Source: Ophiothrix spiculata
Taxonomy: Eukaryota > Echinodermata > Ophiuroidea > Amphilepidida > Ophiotrichidae
Assembly: GCA_000969725.1 (NCBI GenBank)
Contig: JXSR01S018221.1
Length of the DNA stretch: 20,212 bases
Reading direction: 5' to 3' (one strand)
Part shown: positions 9,064 through 18,641 of the stretch, in pieces
Numbering within the stretch: the stretch's first letter is position 1
How the letters are laid out: every line of letters begins with the position of its first letter
Program-made: the position numbers and the translations under genes
Notes under the pieces: generated by a model
Databases searched by the model: none
The model's input: only the letters and a program-made list of their open reading frames with translations
What the model was told of the DNA's origin: nothing

Positions 9064-9187
9064 TAATACATACATACATATATGGGCGTGTTTATATAGC
9101 GCCTTTTCTACAAGATCAAAGCGCATAAAAGAGCAAAGCAAAATTATGCAAATTATTTTTCTCACAAGAGAAAAATAATTTGCATAA
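9064..9187. repeat. TACA microsatellite, TATATAGCGC repeat word and perfect hairpin
   Basis: A short (TACA)n tract is followed by TTTATATAGCGCCTTTTCTA and CAAAGCGC, a phrase seen in dispersed repeats of marine animals. It is followed by a perfect 20-bp inverted repeat with a 4-nt loop (arms 9144-9163 and 9168-9187). Each arm contains the octamer ATGCAAAT (9146-9153 and complement at 9178-9185). Confidence 0.55.
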
Positions 9188-9595
9188 AACAAACAATCAA
9201 CTTAATCTACATTTGGATACAAGAATGTTTTTTTAAGCACGTTACTCAATTTTACGTTTTTGCAAGTTTATTTTGTACCATAACTTTTAAACAAAGTGCT
9301 TAAAGTTAATAAAAGTATACATCAACAGAAAGGAATTTTCACCAGAAACATGATAATGATGTTGATTTTTGACCAAAAATCACAGTTTTTGAGAAAATCA
9401 CAAAAATCACATTTTTGGCCAATTGGGCTTCCAGACAAGCTAAAAATAACAAATTTTTAAAAAATGACTTTGGAATGGGAATTTTAATTTAAAACACCCA
9501 CTCAGATGTTGCTTCATTTTCATTTTTTAGGATTTTGGCCAATTTTTTTATTTTATGCCAAATAAGGTCAAAAATTCACTTTTTTCCATTTTTGG
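9188..9595. other. Low-complexity A/T-rich sequence
   Basis: Many short words such as AAAAATCAC and TTTTGGCCAATT (near 9414 and 9534) recur, but no full repeat unit, gene or RNA can be defined. Confidence 0.5.
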
Positions 9596-10089
9596 TCATT
9601 ATTTTTAAAGATTCACAATTTATCATAGATATCAGAAGAGAATTCCATAATGAAGGAGCAACATATGAAAAAATATGATTACTGGCAGATTGAAGTGTTC
9701 TTATTGGACAAGACGAGTGATATCTGAAGCTGAACGGAGGTTGGCACGGTGAGGATTGTAGAAAGATAGGCAGGATGATAAATAGCCCGTTGCTAGTCAT
9801 GAGAGACACTTATACACAGTAACAATGATTTTATAAGTTACCCACTCTTTAACTGTCAACCAATGAAGCTCCTGTATAGGTGTAGCATGGTCATATACTT
9901 TTTGGCTCTAAAAATCAACTTTGCAGCCCAGTTTTGGATTCTCTGAAGGCGTTGAATGTCAGAAGCATTAGAGCCTAGAAGCAGACCATTTCCATAATCC
10001 AATCGCGATATAATCAAGGCACGGACCATGAGATGACATGTGTCAAAGTCCAAGAATTTGTGAATGCAAGTGATGTTTCTGAGCTGGTA
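9596..10089 (-). pseudogene. LINE reverse transcriptase protein, C-terminal end (copy 1)
   Basis: On the minus strand the frame from about 10089 reads QLRNI, then SRLDYGNGLLLG and RLQRIQNWAAKLI, the conserved segment that follows the RT palm in L2/CR1-like non-LTR retrotransposons. A 2-bp insertion near 9893 (AAGTATATGACC) breaks the frame. The neighbouring frame continues YDHATPIQELHWL. Further on, another frame gives QPPFSF and SYVAPSLWNS, then INCESLK, the usual end of these proteins. The catalytic RT domain and endonuclease are missing, and upstream of 10090 the homology stops. The fragment is 5'-truncated and dead. Copy 2 lies at 15752-16160. Confidence 0.8.
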
Positions 10090-10284
10090 ATGCTTTGGCT
10101 AATCTTAATAAAGTTGTTCAAGTTTTGATATGATTATTAACTAATGCGACAAAATATCATCTTAACATCTAAATACTACTTTAATTGTCTTTTTGTCATT
10201 TGATTGAACTGATATGCAAATATCCCCGGGCTGACATGGTATGACTATAACATCAGATGACTATGTTAAGAGCTATCCCTGGAT

Positions 10285-10346
10285 AGTCCATCTAGATAGA
10301 CCTCACAAGCGAGCGCGTTCGCTTGCGAGGTCCATCTGGATGGACT
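10285..10346. mobile_element. 62-bp palindromic insert with 10-bp direct repeats
   Basis: AGTCCATCTAGATAGACCTC and its near complement close over a short GCGCG centre, about 29 bp per arm with four mismatches. It is GC-rich against an AT-rich background. ATCCCTGGAT flanks both sides (10275-10284 and 10347-10356). The sister copy has a single ATCCCTGGAT followed directly by CACC (near 16344-16357), which is the empty site. Presence, absence and target duplication together indicate insertion. The superfamily is unknown. Confidence 0.75.
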
Positions 10347-10861
10347 ATCCCTGGATCACCTTTCAAATTTTATAAATCACCTTCTTTTATTTTTATAACA
10401 CCTTTGAATAATAGATGACACTTAATTATTCATACATTTTTATCCTTTACTAAGCCAAATCTATATAGAATCCGATATATGGACACAACATGCATCTCCG
10501 TGTTTCATCCACAGCTTTAGGCGAAATACAGATAGCTATCATCACAAGTGTTATCTTGTGAGCTGCAGGGAGAGTGATGACATATGTGTTGTTTAAGAGA
10601 CAGATAAAACTGTTAAGCCATGGAGAAGGCTTTTACATAACTTAAGGGGAAATAAATAGGACAAAAGGCAGACAGGAACTTGATAATTTAAAATTAGGGT
10701 AAAGAATTATATGGTCAACAATTAGGTTAAATCATGCCTAAAGAGGTCAAATTTCAAAATCATACTACATAAGATTTGATTGTAAAGGTTATTCCCCTCT
10801 CCCACAGGTACCATACTGTGCAATATGTTAACTTGAACAATTTTGGCCACTTCTTCATTTA

Positions 10862-10924
10862 AAATTTATCTCCTCGGAAATTTGCATGTCAAAAATGGTA
10901 AATTTTCATCTGGATTCAAACCTG
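10862..10924 (-). mobile_element. Headless SINE fragment at the edge of duplication copy A
   Basis: The minus strand reads GGTTTGAATCCAGATG (B-box-like), then GACATGCAAATTTCCGAGGA, matching the SINE at 16861-16974. The A-box part is replaced by other sequence, so homology with copy B stops at the B box. Confidence 0.45.
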
Positions 10925-11287
10925 AAATTGCTAAAATCAATCAAAATTTCCGAGAACCAGTATTTATTCCCATGAAAACACTTTAAATACAAATACACAA
11001 GATGATAAAACACTGCAAACATGCATATTTCTTGGACTAAGGGAGTTTTGGAAAACCTCAATGATCATCAATGGATATGACAAAAATCAATAATTGGACA
11101 TAAGTGAGTTTGGGAAAATTATACTTTGAATTCATTGAATAAAGTCTCTGCGGGGCATCCAACCATAACTTGATGTAATTAGGACAAAAACTGTCTGACC
11201 TCTGCAAAATGATGCAAAAAGTTTGTCACAAATTTTATTATAGACAGAATTTTTTTGTTTTTTCAAAATCCATCACGCCAGTAGCTA
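10925..11287. other. Non-coding, unmatched middle of copy A (left part)
   Basis: The phrase TTGGACTAAG-GAGTTTTGGAAAA occurs at about 11033 and in altered form at 11094 and 11288, suggesting old small duplications. Nothing else is recognised. Confidence 0.4.
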
Positions 11288-11400
11288 TTGGACTAAGTGA
11301 GATTTGAAAAAACACTCTCCATTGGATTGGGTCGCGAAAAGTCCCTGGTTTGAATCCAGGTGAAAATCCACCAATTTTGACTTGCAGATTTAGAGCACAA
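11288..11400 (+). mobile_element. tRNA-derived SINE fragment
   Basis: A possible A box (TGGACTAAGTGAG, from 11290) is followed by ATTGGGTCGCGAAAAG and a B box GGTTTGAATCC at 11347-11357, then GTGAAAATCCACC. The block 'attggg-gcgaaa...ggtttgaatcca-gtgaaaatc-acc' also occurs on the minus strand at 16893-16945, so the two are copies of one SINE family. Confidence 0.55.
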
Positions 11401-12050
11401 GAGAAAAAGATGGTATAGTTTCCTACCATTTTCAGATTTAACATAACAAAAAATATATGAACTATATCCCCAGGACTACACCATAATACAACTTCCATAT
11501 ATTGGCTTATATAATCCACCATAGTCCTATAGAACAAAGAGTATTACTTAATTAATCTTCTGTATCTTTGTTTTATAAATAAGCAATGATCACCTGCTGT
11601 AACAGTGCCATATTAGGGGAAAACACAAACAAATCTCATAACATCTGGGGCAGTTCACAGGATTATACACTTTATTGCACAAACATTTACATCAAGCTAT
11701 CTTCTTATTCCTAAGCAACAGAAATCCTTTATTTAAAAAAAAACACTAATTTTACATTTAGAGATACCCATAAAACATCATACCAGCCTCTAAATGGGTG
11801 CCCTGTCTCTAGGTATGTTTTGTTAACACAAGAATTAAACCATGAAAGGGTGCCATAGTATCAATACTCAAAGGCACCGGCCAATATGCTAATTGTCTGA
11901 TTTATTTTCCATATTTTGCTAAAGCATTTTTTTCAGCAATCAGACGAGCCTTTACAAACATTAAAAAAGTTTTGGGGTTTTTGCAATCAAATGTTTGCAG
12001 AGTCATATGACATATTAACAAATTTTCACCAGAATACCTTTTTAAACATG
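11401..12050. other. Unassigned AT-rich non-coding sequence
   Basis: GTCTGATT and AATCAGAC (near 11895 and 11938) form a short imperfect hairpin. No gene or repeat family is recognised. Confidence 0.4.
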
Positions 12051-12120
12051 GCCTAGCAGTACAAAATCATGACGTGAACTTAATCATCAGGCATTGACAG
12101 TTGTTGGTTCAAATCCCCTG
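12051..12120 (+). mobile_element. tRNA-like SINE head fragment
   Basis: GCCTAGCAGTAC at 12051-12062 resembles an A box, and GGTTCAAATCC at 12105-12115 is a good B box, about 54 bp apart. The body downstream does not match the other SINE copies here. It may be a separate or very old copy. Confidence 0.4.
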
Positions 12121-12668
12121 AGTGTGCATGTATTGTCCATGATCAAGATATTACCTTGCATGTGCTCCACTCAACCCAAGTGTCTAAATGATATCAACAT
12201 GCTGAAAAGGTAACATGCTGTATTTAGGTATAGTAATGTTTCACCTCAAATGTTAAAATTGTGAAGTTTGGTCCTATTGCTTCATAAGTGAAAAGGGAAA
12301 TTCAACGGTCTCTTGTCATTTCTATTTTTTTCAAACATTTGTATTTTGCATGAAACGCAAAATGACTTTTGGTGCATTTCCAGCTGGTTTAAGGCACTTA
12401 TGACCCCTTTACTTACTTTTATCAAATACATCTCTTTTGAAGAGAATCTTTATTTGTTCAATGTGTATTATAATAGCTTTTTTCCAACATAAGATTTTTT
12501 TATATAGGTCCTTAATAACCGAGTACACATTCAACCAGCATACCAAAGCATACGTTTATTGTGTCAGCATGAACAATGTAAAAACTCATCAAGCAAAATG
12601 GCCATTTAGAAAATTGCCCATTACGTAGCAATAATATATATTTGTTTTATCGAGCCCACAAGAAAGCA
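12121..12668. other. Unassigned AT-rich non-coding sequence
   Basis: This is the rest of the unmatched middle of copy A. No gene or RNA is seen; the short frame at 12437-12628 has no recognisable motif. Confidence 0.45.
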
Positions 12669-12846
12669 AACATAATTGAAAAGTTACACTTTCTTCTTGC
12701 AATTTTATCTTAAACCAGAAGAAGTTCCTGGGATGTAATGTAAGCATATTATTAAACAAATGTCCTGACTTTTAAATGTTGCTTTATATCACAGATGTGT
12801 GACGCAAGTCTCAAATGACATTTATATATTGTTTACATCCTGACCC

Positions 12847-12882
12847 AACAATAACAACAATAATAATAATGATAATAATAAT
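12847..12882. repeat. (AAT)n microsatellite
   Basis: An imperfect AAT/AAC run. The duplicated copy at 18181-18200 has a shorter run, so the tract changed length after the duplication. Confidence 0.85.
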
Positions 12883-13147
12883 TTAAAAATACCCCTTTAC
12901 CAAAAGTAAATATCATGTAGTTTCTTATGCAAAAAATTGTAATAAAGGTTGGAGCCCTTTGTTAACATAATTGCTACATGTAGCTATGTGTGTGCTATGA
13001 AAGTGATATAGGAATGGCATGTTAAAATGTAGGTTGCATTACACTCAGTGTAATCAAGAAATACAAACATCCCATGGCAAATTGAAAAGTCTACTACATT
13101 GATACCCTAAAACCCAAGTCACACTAGAAACATAAACATCCAATTCC

Positions 13148-13245
13148 AATGGCAAATTAACGAGCCTACTACATTAATGTCAAAGATGTATATATCAATG
13201 GCGAATTAACGGGTCTACTACATTGATGTCAAAGACGTATGTATT
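13148..13245. repeat. 49-bp tandem pair (minisatellite)
   Basis: AATGGCAAATTAACGAGCC and AATGGCGAATTAACGGGTC start adjacent 49-bp units sharing CTACTACATT-ATGTCAAAGA. A third, partial match lies at 13074-13103. Duplication copy B has only part of one unit (near 18457). Confidence 0.75.
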
Positions 13246-13401
13246 GATTCCCGTAAACAAAAGTTGCAATAGAAGTTAGAAGTACAAATAATATAATTAT
13301 AGGATAGGCTTTTACGTCAGGCAACAATCCAACTAAGTTAAGCGTATATTCATGCGTTACAATATTTCTGGATAATATTTTCACCCAAATAAAACATTAA
13401 A

Positions 13402-14208
13402 CACAACATATGCAATCTTTAGCACTACAGAATTTTAAATTCAATACTTTGAGCTAGTCCATATTTAGCTAGAAAATGCAATAATTAAATTAGATTTGTC
13501 TCCAATTTATGCAATTAAATTCTAGATAAAATATCTCCAGTCCTCACTTTAAATATCAAAATACGATGAGACATTTCAATTTGCAGCCAGTCTAGAATTT
13601 AATTTATTCCAAGCAATCTCGCTTTATGTCTGACTCTTCTTTCAATATGCTCATGTTACCCATTTCATTTGAAGAGATTTCTGTATCTGTCCACAATTCG
13701 GATATCAAAATACAATGAGATACTTTAATTTACTTGGGGATACTTCCAACAGAAATTGAATGCACAATATAGAAAATCTGCTTAAAGAAACATTCCCTGA
13801 TCAAGTTTGGTTGAATAATAGCAAGCACAGAAGAAGCAGGTTGGCAAAGTGGGACTTTTCTTGCTCTTCAGTAATTAGTTCTGAGAGTTGATTCCTGATT
13901 ATGGCACTGATAATATAAAAAAAGGTTGAAACTAAATGGGACATCCTGTATTTATACTTGTAGGTCAATGCGCCCATCTCTCTCTTTCAAGACACTGTTG
14001 TATTTGCAGTAAGGAGATCGTCACACTTTATCCCAATGCAATGGTCTGTTACCTTCCACATGTTAAAGAATTCTAGTGTAATATCAAGAGTTTAATTATA
14101 TGGACATATTACAGATTTAATTAAATGAAGCTCATTTATCAATAAATCTCTGTGTGTCTTTTTTTTTTATTTGCCTATTTGGTACTGAACAAAGTATAAG
14201 TTATAATA
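13402..14208. repeat. Non-coding region with short direct and inverted repeats
   Basis: ATATCAAAATACGATGAGAC at 13553 recurs with few changes at 13702 (about 149 bp apart). AATTAAATTCTAGA (13513-13526) is the exact complement of TCTAGAATTTAATT (13591-13604). ATGGGACATCCTGTA at 13936-13950 resembles a lone end of the CAGGGTGTCCCA-type TIR seen at 5242. No gene is visible. Confidence 0.45.
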
Positions 14209-14210
14209 TA

Positions 14211-15102
14211 AAGACTCCCAAAAAAGTATCGCCTCGTCTCGAAAAAATGGCTCGTGCGCCAATACGGTACTCGCAAACGTAATTTTAAGAATTTGTGTAC
14301 AAGCGCTGGAATTTCAGCTTTCATTTGACCCCTTATTTTTGACAATTGACTGAAAAACATTGAAGTTATGAACTTTTGAAATCCTCGAGGTCGGTTTTTA
14401 AAAGTTGCTAATTTCAGTTTTCGCACTGTACAAACCAGTAACGCAAGAGTAAGGATGATAATAAGGTGAGTTTAGTCACTGAAACACGCGGTCATTGGTA
14501 TCTAAGCATTATCCATCAACAATAAACAAGATATGGATTTTTTCATTAATTTTTCATTAATTCATTGTTATTAATAATGGAAAAACGACATAAAACGAGA
14601 GAAACGACATTCAATGGGTAGTCATTACTGGCATTTAAAGACATGGCGCAGATACCAGACCACACAGAGGACGAATAACGGTGCGCGATGTTTTTTAAAT
14701 GCCTACCAGTCGAATCTGAAGTTTTATATTGTTTTTTTTTTAATTTAATTAATAAGATGAAAACAAAACAATATCTTGACGGATGAAGAATCCAATGACA
14801 TATGGTTTGGAAAAAAAAAAAACGCGAGCTTCAGTGACCAAACTCACATCATCTTGATCCTTAGGTCTTCGCTACTGGTTTGTACAGTGCAAAAAATGAA
14901 ATTAGCAACTTTTAAAAATTGACCTCGATGGTTTTAAATGTTCATAACTTCGGTGTTTCTCAGTCAATTATCAAAAATAGGGTGTCAAATGAAAACTGAA
15001 ATTCTAGCGCTTGGTCACAATATCTTCAAATTACGTTTGCGATTACCGTATTGGCGCACGAGCCATTTTTTCGAGACGAGGCGATACTTTTTTGGGACTC
15101 TT
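14211..15102. mobile_element. 892-bp long-TIR element with TA target site, Tc1/mariner-like
   Basis: The ends AAGACTCCCAAAAAAGTATC and, on the complement, AAGAGTCCCAAAAAAGTATC are flanked by TA (14209-14210 and 15103-15104). The inverted match runs inward for about 280 bp, to about 14492 and 14822, including GGCTCGTGCGCCAATACGG-TA and ACTGGTTTGTACAGTGC. The unique centre is about 330 bp. The 83-codon minus-strand frame at 14175-14426 lies across the left arm and is not a gene. TA target sites and the centre's possible transposase remnant point to the Tc1/mariner group. Confidence 0.8.
14594..14697 (+). pseudogene. Possible Tc1-type transposase N-terminal remnant
   Basis: One plus-strand frame reads NERNDIQWVVITGI, a stop, then RHGADTRPHRGRITVRD and another stop. 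The RPHRGRITVRD part resembles the 'GRPR-x-T-x-R-D-D' linker between the two DNA-binding helix-turn-helix parts of Tc1-family transposases, with a Pro and some spacing missing. The preceding residues loosely fit the helix-turn-helix. The match is short and the frame is broken, so this is tentative. Base composition here is less AT-rich than around it, which fits old coding DNA. Confidence 0.3.
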
Positions 15103-15104
15103 TA

Positions 15105-15751
15105 GATATAAGTAAATTGTAATATCTATCTATTTTACCACTTTGTTCATGTCTTAAGGGTTGTGGATGCACAATGCCACTGCACTGGTGAAAATTATGA
15201 CCACGGTCAGGTAGTATTTTCCAACTTTTTCAATTCTAAAAACTAACAATGGCAAGATCTCTGTGGAATTCAATGACAATTTAAATGTAAATAATGTTTA
15301 CACATCATGTTTATGTATTGATATTCTAAGAAACACAATTTTTATTAAAATATTGATCCATCTTAATTTTAAATTTTAGATTCACCAAAACATGGTTATA
15401 GACGGTTATATTCAACTCACACAAATCCTCCGAATGCATGTGGAATAAAACCTTGGGTATGCAGTTCCAACCTCAAAACTCCAACCCATTTCTATTGGTC
15501 ATTTTTGCAAAAAGGATACCTGTTTCTTTGGATTGTAAACAAATATTGTTAATTTGTTTTTCATAAAAACAACTGAAAGGCTTGGTAATTTCTTTAAAAA
15601 TATCATATTATGGGATATTTTTTAAGAAAATACCAATGCTTCATATCATAATGTATTATGAGTGTACCATAAACTTTTCATTCTGTCCGACGAAATTATA
15701 TGGTCAATCAGGAAGATGCTTATATCATTGGACAGGATAGGACCTTGGCAG
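15105..15751. other. Unassigned AT-rich non-coding sequence
   Basis: No coding frame, RNA or repeat border is recognised up to the start of duplication copy B. Confidence 0.5.
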
Positions 15752-16160
15752 GAATTCCATAATGAAGGAGCAACATATGAAAAAATATGATTACTGGCAG
15801 ATTGAAGTGTTCTGATTGGACAAGACGTGTGATATCTGAAGCTGAACGGAGGTTGGCACGGTGAGGATTGTAGAAAGATAGGCAGGATGATAAATAGCCC
15901 GGTGCTAGTTACCCGCTCTTTAACTGTCAACCAATGAAGCTGCTGTATAGGTGTAGCATGGTCATATACTTTTTGGCTCTAAAAATCAACTTTGCAGCCC
16001 AGTTTTGGACTCTCTGAAAGCGATGAATGTCAGAAGCATTAGAGCCTAGAAGCAGACCATTTCCATAATCCAATCGCGATTTAATCAAGGCACGGACAAT
16101 GAGATGACATGTGTCAAAGTCCAAGAATTTGTGAATGCAAGTGATGTTTCTGAGCTGGTA
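15752..16160 (-). pseudogene. LINE reverse transcriptase protein, C-terminal end (copy 2)
   Basis: The minus strand carries the same fragment as 9640-10089, with QLRNI, SRLDYGNGLLLG and VQNWAAKLI, the same 2-bp frame break after AKKY, and APSLWNS at the end. The shared frameshift shows that the copies descend from one already broken insertion. A 41-base segment present in copy 1 (9797-9838) is missing here. Coding similarity ends abruptly at WNS (15752), whereas copy 1 continues into INCESLK. So the duplication border, or a later deletion, cut this copy inside the element. Confidence 0.8.
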
Positions 16161-16860
16161 ATGCTTTGGCTAATCTTAATAAAGTTTTTCAAGTTTTGAT
16201 ATGATTATTAACTAATGTGACAAAATATCATCTTAACATCTAAATACTACATTAATTGTCTTTTTGTCATTTGATTGAACTGATATGCAAATATCCCCCG
16301 GATGACATGGTATGACTATAACATCAGATGACTATGTTAAGAGCTATCCCTGGATCACCTTTCAAATTTTATAAATCACCTTCTTTTGTTTTAATAACAC
16401 CTTTGAATAATAGATGACACTTAATAATTCATATATTTTTTATCCTTTACTAAGCCAAATCTATATAGAATCCGATATATGGACACAACATACATCTCCG
16501 TGTTTCATCCACAGCTTTAGGCAAAATACAGATACCTATCATCACAAGCGTTATCTCTTGAGCTGCAGGGAGAGTGATGACATATGTGTTGTTTAAGAGA
16601 CAGATAAAACTGTTAAGCCATGGAGAAGGCTTTTACATAACTTAAGGGGAAAATAAATAGGACAAAAGGCAGACAGGAACTTGACAATTTAAAATTAGGG
16701 TAAAGAATTATATGGTTAAATCATGCCTAAAGAGGTCAAATTTCACAATTATACTATATAAGATTTGATTGCAAAGGTTATTCCCCTCTCCCACAGGTGT
16801 ATACTGTGCAATATGTTAATCCGAATAATTTTGGCCACTTCTTCATTTAATATGATTTAA

Positions 16861-16974
16861 AAAATTTATCTCCTCGGAAAATTGCATGTCACGAATGGTA
16901 GATTTTCACATGGATTCAAACCTTAGATCTTTCGCACCCCAATCTTATGATCACTACATCAAGCCCCATGCTAG
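16861..16974 (-). mobile_element. tRNA-derived SINE fragment across the block edge
   Basis: On the minus strand CTAGCATGGGGCTTGATG (complement of 16957-16974) stands for the A box, followed by GATTGGGGTGCGAAAGATC and the B box GGTTTGAATCC (complement of 16912-16922), then GTGAAAATCTACC and CCGAGGAGATAAATTTT. This is the most complete copy of the SINE family also seen at 225-336, 10862-10924 and 11288-11400. Confidence 0.6.
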
Positions 16975-17102
16975 GGATAATGTCATAATGTTAAACTCTG
17001 GTCTATGATGCAATTGGACTTCATAGGTTAGGATTAGATGCATGTACATGCAAATGTTCTTTTTTACTTGCAGCAATTGTTGCCAGTGACGAAACACCAA
17101 CC

Positions 17103-17220
17103 CAGGGGCGTGCCCAGGATCCTGCACCCCCGGGGTGCGGATCCTGGTTACGATCCTGAACAAAACGGTAGGGGTCCAGGGGGCCGCTGTCCCCGGGAAA
17201 ATTTTGCGTTTTTTAAGCAA
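17103..17220. mobile_element. Partial GC-rich element end (CAGGGGCGTGCCC)
   Basis: CAGGGGCGTGCCCAGGATCC followed by runs of C and G, GGGGTCCAGGGGGCCGC and CCCCGGGAAAATTTTGCG form an abrupt GC-rich island. The first 16 bases nearly equal the left end of the hAT-type element at 17601. No partner right end or 8-bp flank repeat is visible, so this is a truncated relative. The two short ORFs overlapping it on opposite strands are not genes. Confidence 0.55.
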
Positions 17221-17592
17221 ATTTAGTGATAGTTTGGTGCAATCTTTCGTAAAGAATTATTACAATAATAACCATGTTTTATGCGTTTAAAAATTGTTAA
17301 CGACAATTTTCAAGTCAACTTATGATGGCAAATGACCACGAACACGGTTCGTTTCATTTCACAATTTGAAACAGGTTGCAAACATTTGGTAGTAGGGCCT
17401 ACCTTTAATAAGTGACACAAAGTTAGTGAATCAACGAGACCGCAGAAATAAATTTTCTGTGATATCCCCATCAGAAGACTTCACTTAAATGATTCCTGTA
17501 CTTAATATGCATACAGAGTAGCGGTTAAAAATCCATTTAACATAATACTTATCACTCTTTCTGATGATATAGCTTGACCTAAACGAACACAA
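17221..17592. other. Unassigned non-coding sequence
   Basis: No coding frame or repeat is recognised between the two GC-rich element ends. Confidence 0.4.
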
Positions 17593-18074
17593 TATGGTTT
17601 CAGTGGCGTGCCCAGGATTTTTTTGAGTGGTGGGGGTGGGGGGGGGGCCTAATCATCAGTTTCCCCCGAATGACGTTATTGACCAGTAGCGGTGGAAGGT
17701 CAAAAATATTGTCAATTCAACCAAAAATTGTTTACAAATCTTGCAATTTACGCAAAACTTTGCAAATTTTGACTGAATATTGACATAATACCTGAAATTT
17801 CGCGCGGAGCGCACAAAATTTTGCCTTTTCACATTCAAATTATCAAAAACAATGGGAAATTCAAGGTCTCACAAGCCCACGGCAAGTTTTAAATGATTTT
17901 CAAAACATCAAAAACTATTTTTCTTCTCTTTTCTTTTGATTTTTTTCTCTCCTCCCCTTTCTTTTCTATCTTTTTTGTGTCAAGATCCCCTTATGGATCT
18001 TTTCCCCCGACTGACTCACCAAACTGGGGGGCACGTGCCCCCGGCCCCCCTTTGGGCACGCCAGTGTATGGTTT
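17593..18074. mobile_element. hAT-type non-autonomous element with 8-bp target duplication
   Basis: TATGGTTT at 17593-17600 and again at 18067-18074 flanks a 466-bp element (17601-18066). Its ends, CAGTGGCGTGCCCA and the complement of TGGGCACGCCAGTG, match at 13 of 14 positions. An 8-bp duplication with ends starting CAGTG is diagnostic of the hAT superfamily. Inside, G-rich and C-rich tracts lie just inward of each end and TTTCGCGCGGAGCGCAC near 17798 is a local GC patch. No transposase is present. The short ORFs at 17656-17838 and 17893-18090 are incidental. The intact target duplication suggests a fairly young insertion. Confidence 0.88.
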
Positions 18075-18641
18075 CTGCTATATGTGCTAGTTGACCTACG
18101 TTTTTTATGACGTTGTTCCACTTAAAACGTTTAGTGTCTACCCCCATCTCAACATAATTGAAAAGTTACACTTTCTTCAATACAATAATAATAATGATAA
18201 TTTAAAAATACTGCTTTAGCAAAAGTAAATATCATACAATTTCTTATGCAAAAATGTGTACTAAAGGTTGGAGTCCTTTGTTAACATAATTGCTATGTGT
18301 GCTATGAAAGTGATATAGGAATGATAGGATAATATGTAGGTTGCATTACACTCTGTGTAATCAAGATATACAAACATCCCATGGCAAATTAAAAAGTCTA
18401 CTACACTGATACCCTAAAACCCAAGTCACACTAGAAACATAAATATCCAATTCTAATGGCAAATTAACAGGTCTGTTTGTATTGATTCCCTTAAACAAGA
18501 GTTGCAATGACAGTTAGAAGTACATATAAAATAGAATTATATGATAGGCTTTTACAATGGGCAACTATCCAAGTAGGTTAAAAGTATATTCATGCGTTAC
18601 AATATTTCTGGATAACATTTTCACCCAAATTAACACATTAA

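Larger units (their letters stand above)
9640..13401. repeat. Segmental duplication, copy A
   Basis: Two parts match copy B (15752-18641) closely and in order: 9640-10924 with 15752-16924, and 12669-13401 with 18151-18641. The middle (10925-12668) has no counterpart in B. Relative to B this copy has 41 extra bases at 9797-9838, the palindromic insert at 10285, about 150 extra bases after 12697 and an extra minisatellite unit. The shared order of unrelated sequences shows duplication of a locus and not two independent insertions of one transposon. Confidence 0.85.
15752..18641. repeat. Segmental duplication, copy B
   Basis: Direct-orientation counterpart of 9640-13401. The matching parts are 15752-16924 and 18151-18641. 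The offset falls from 6,112 at the start to about 5,240 at the end because of unequal insertions and deletions. The unmatched middle (16925-18150) contains a SINE head, a partial GC-rich element end and a complete hAT-type element. Confidence 0.85.

Noticed and set aside
9640..16924. Two independent insertions of one long LINE as the cause of the duplicated blocks
   Set aside because: Both copies share the same frameshift and also share unrelated non-LINE sequence in the same order, which fits duplication of a locus better.
17038..17226. ORFs on both strands across the GC-rich stretch near 17100
   Set aside because: They coincide with a partial transposon end whose GC content keeps frames open by chance.
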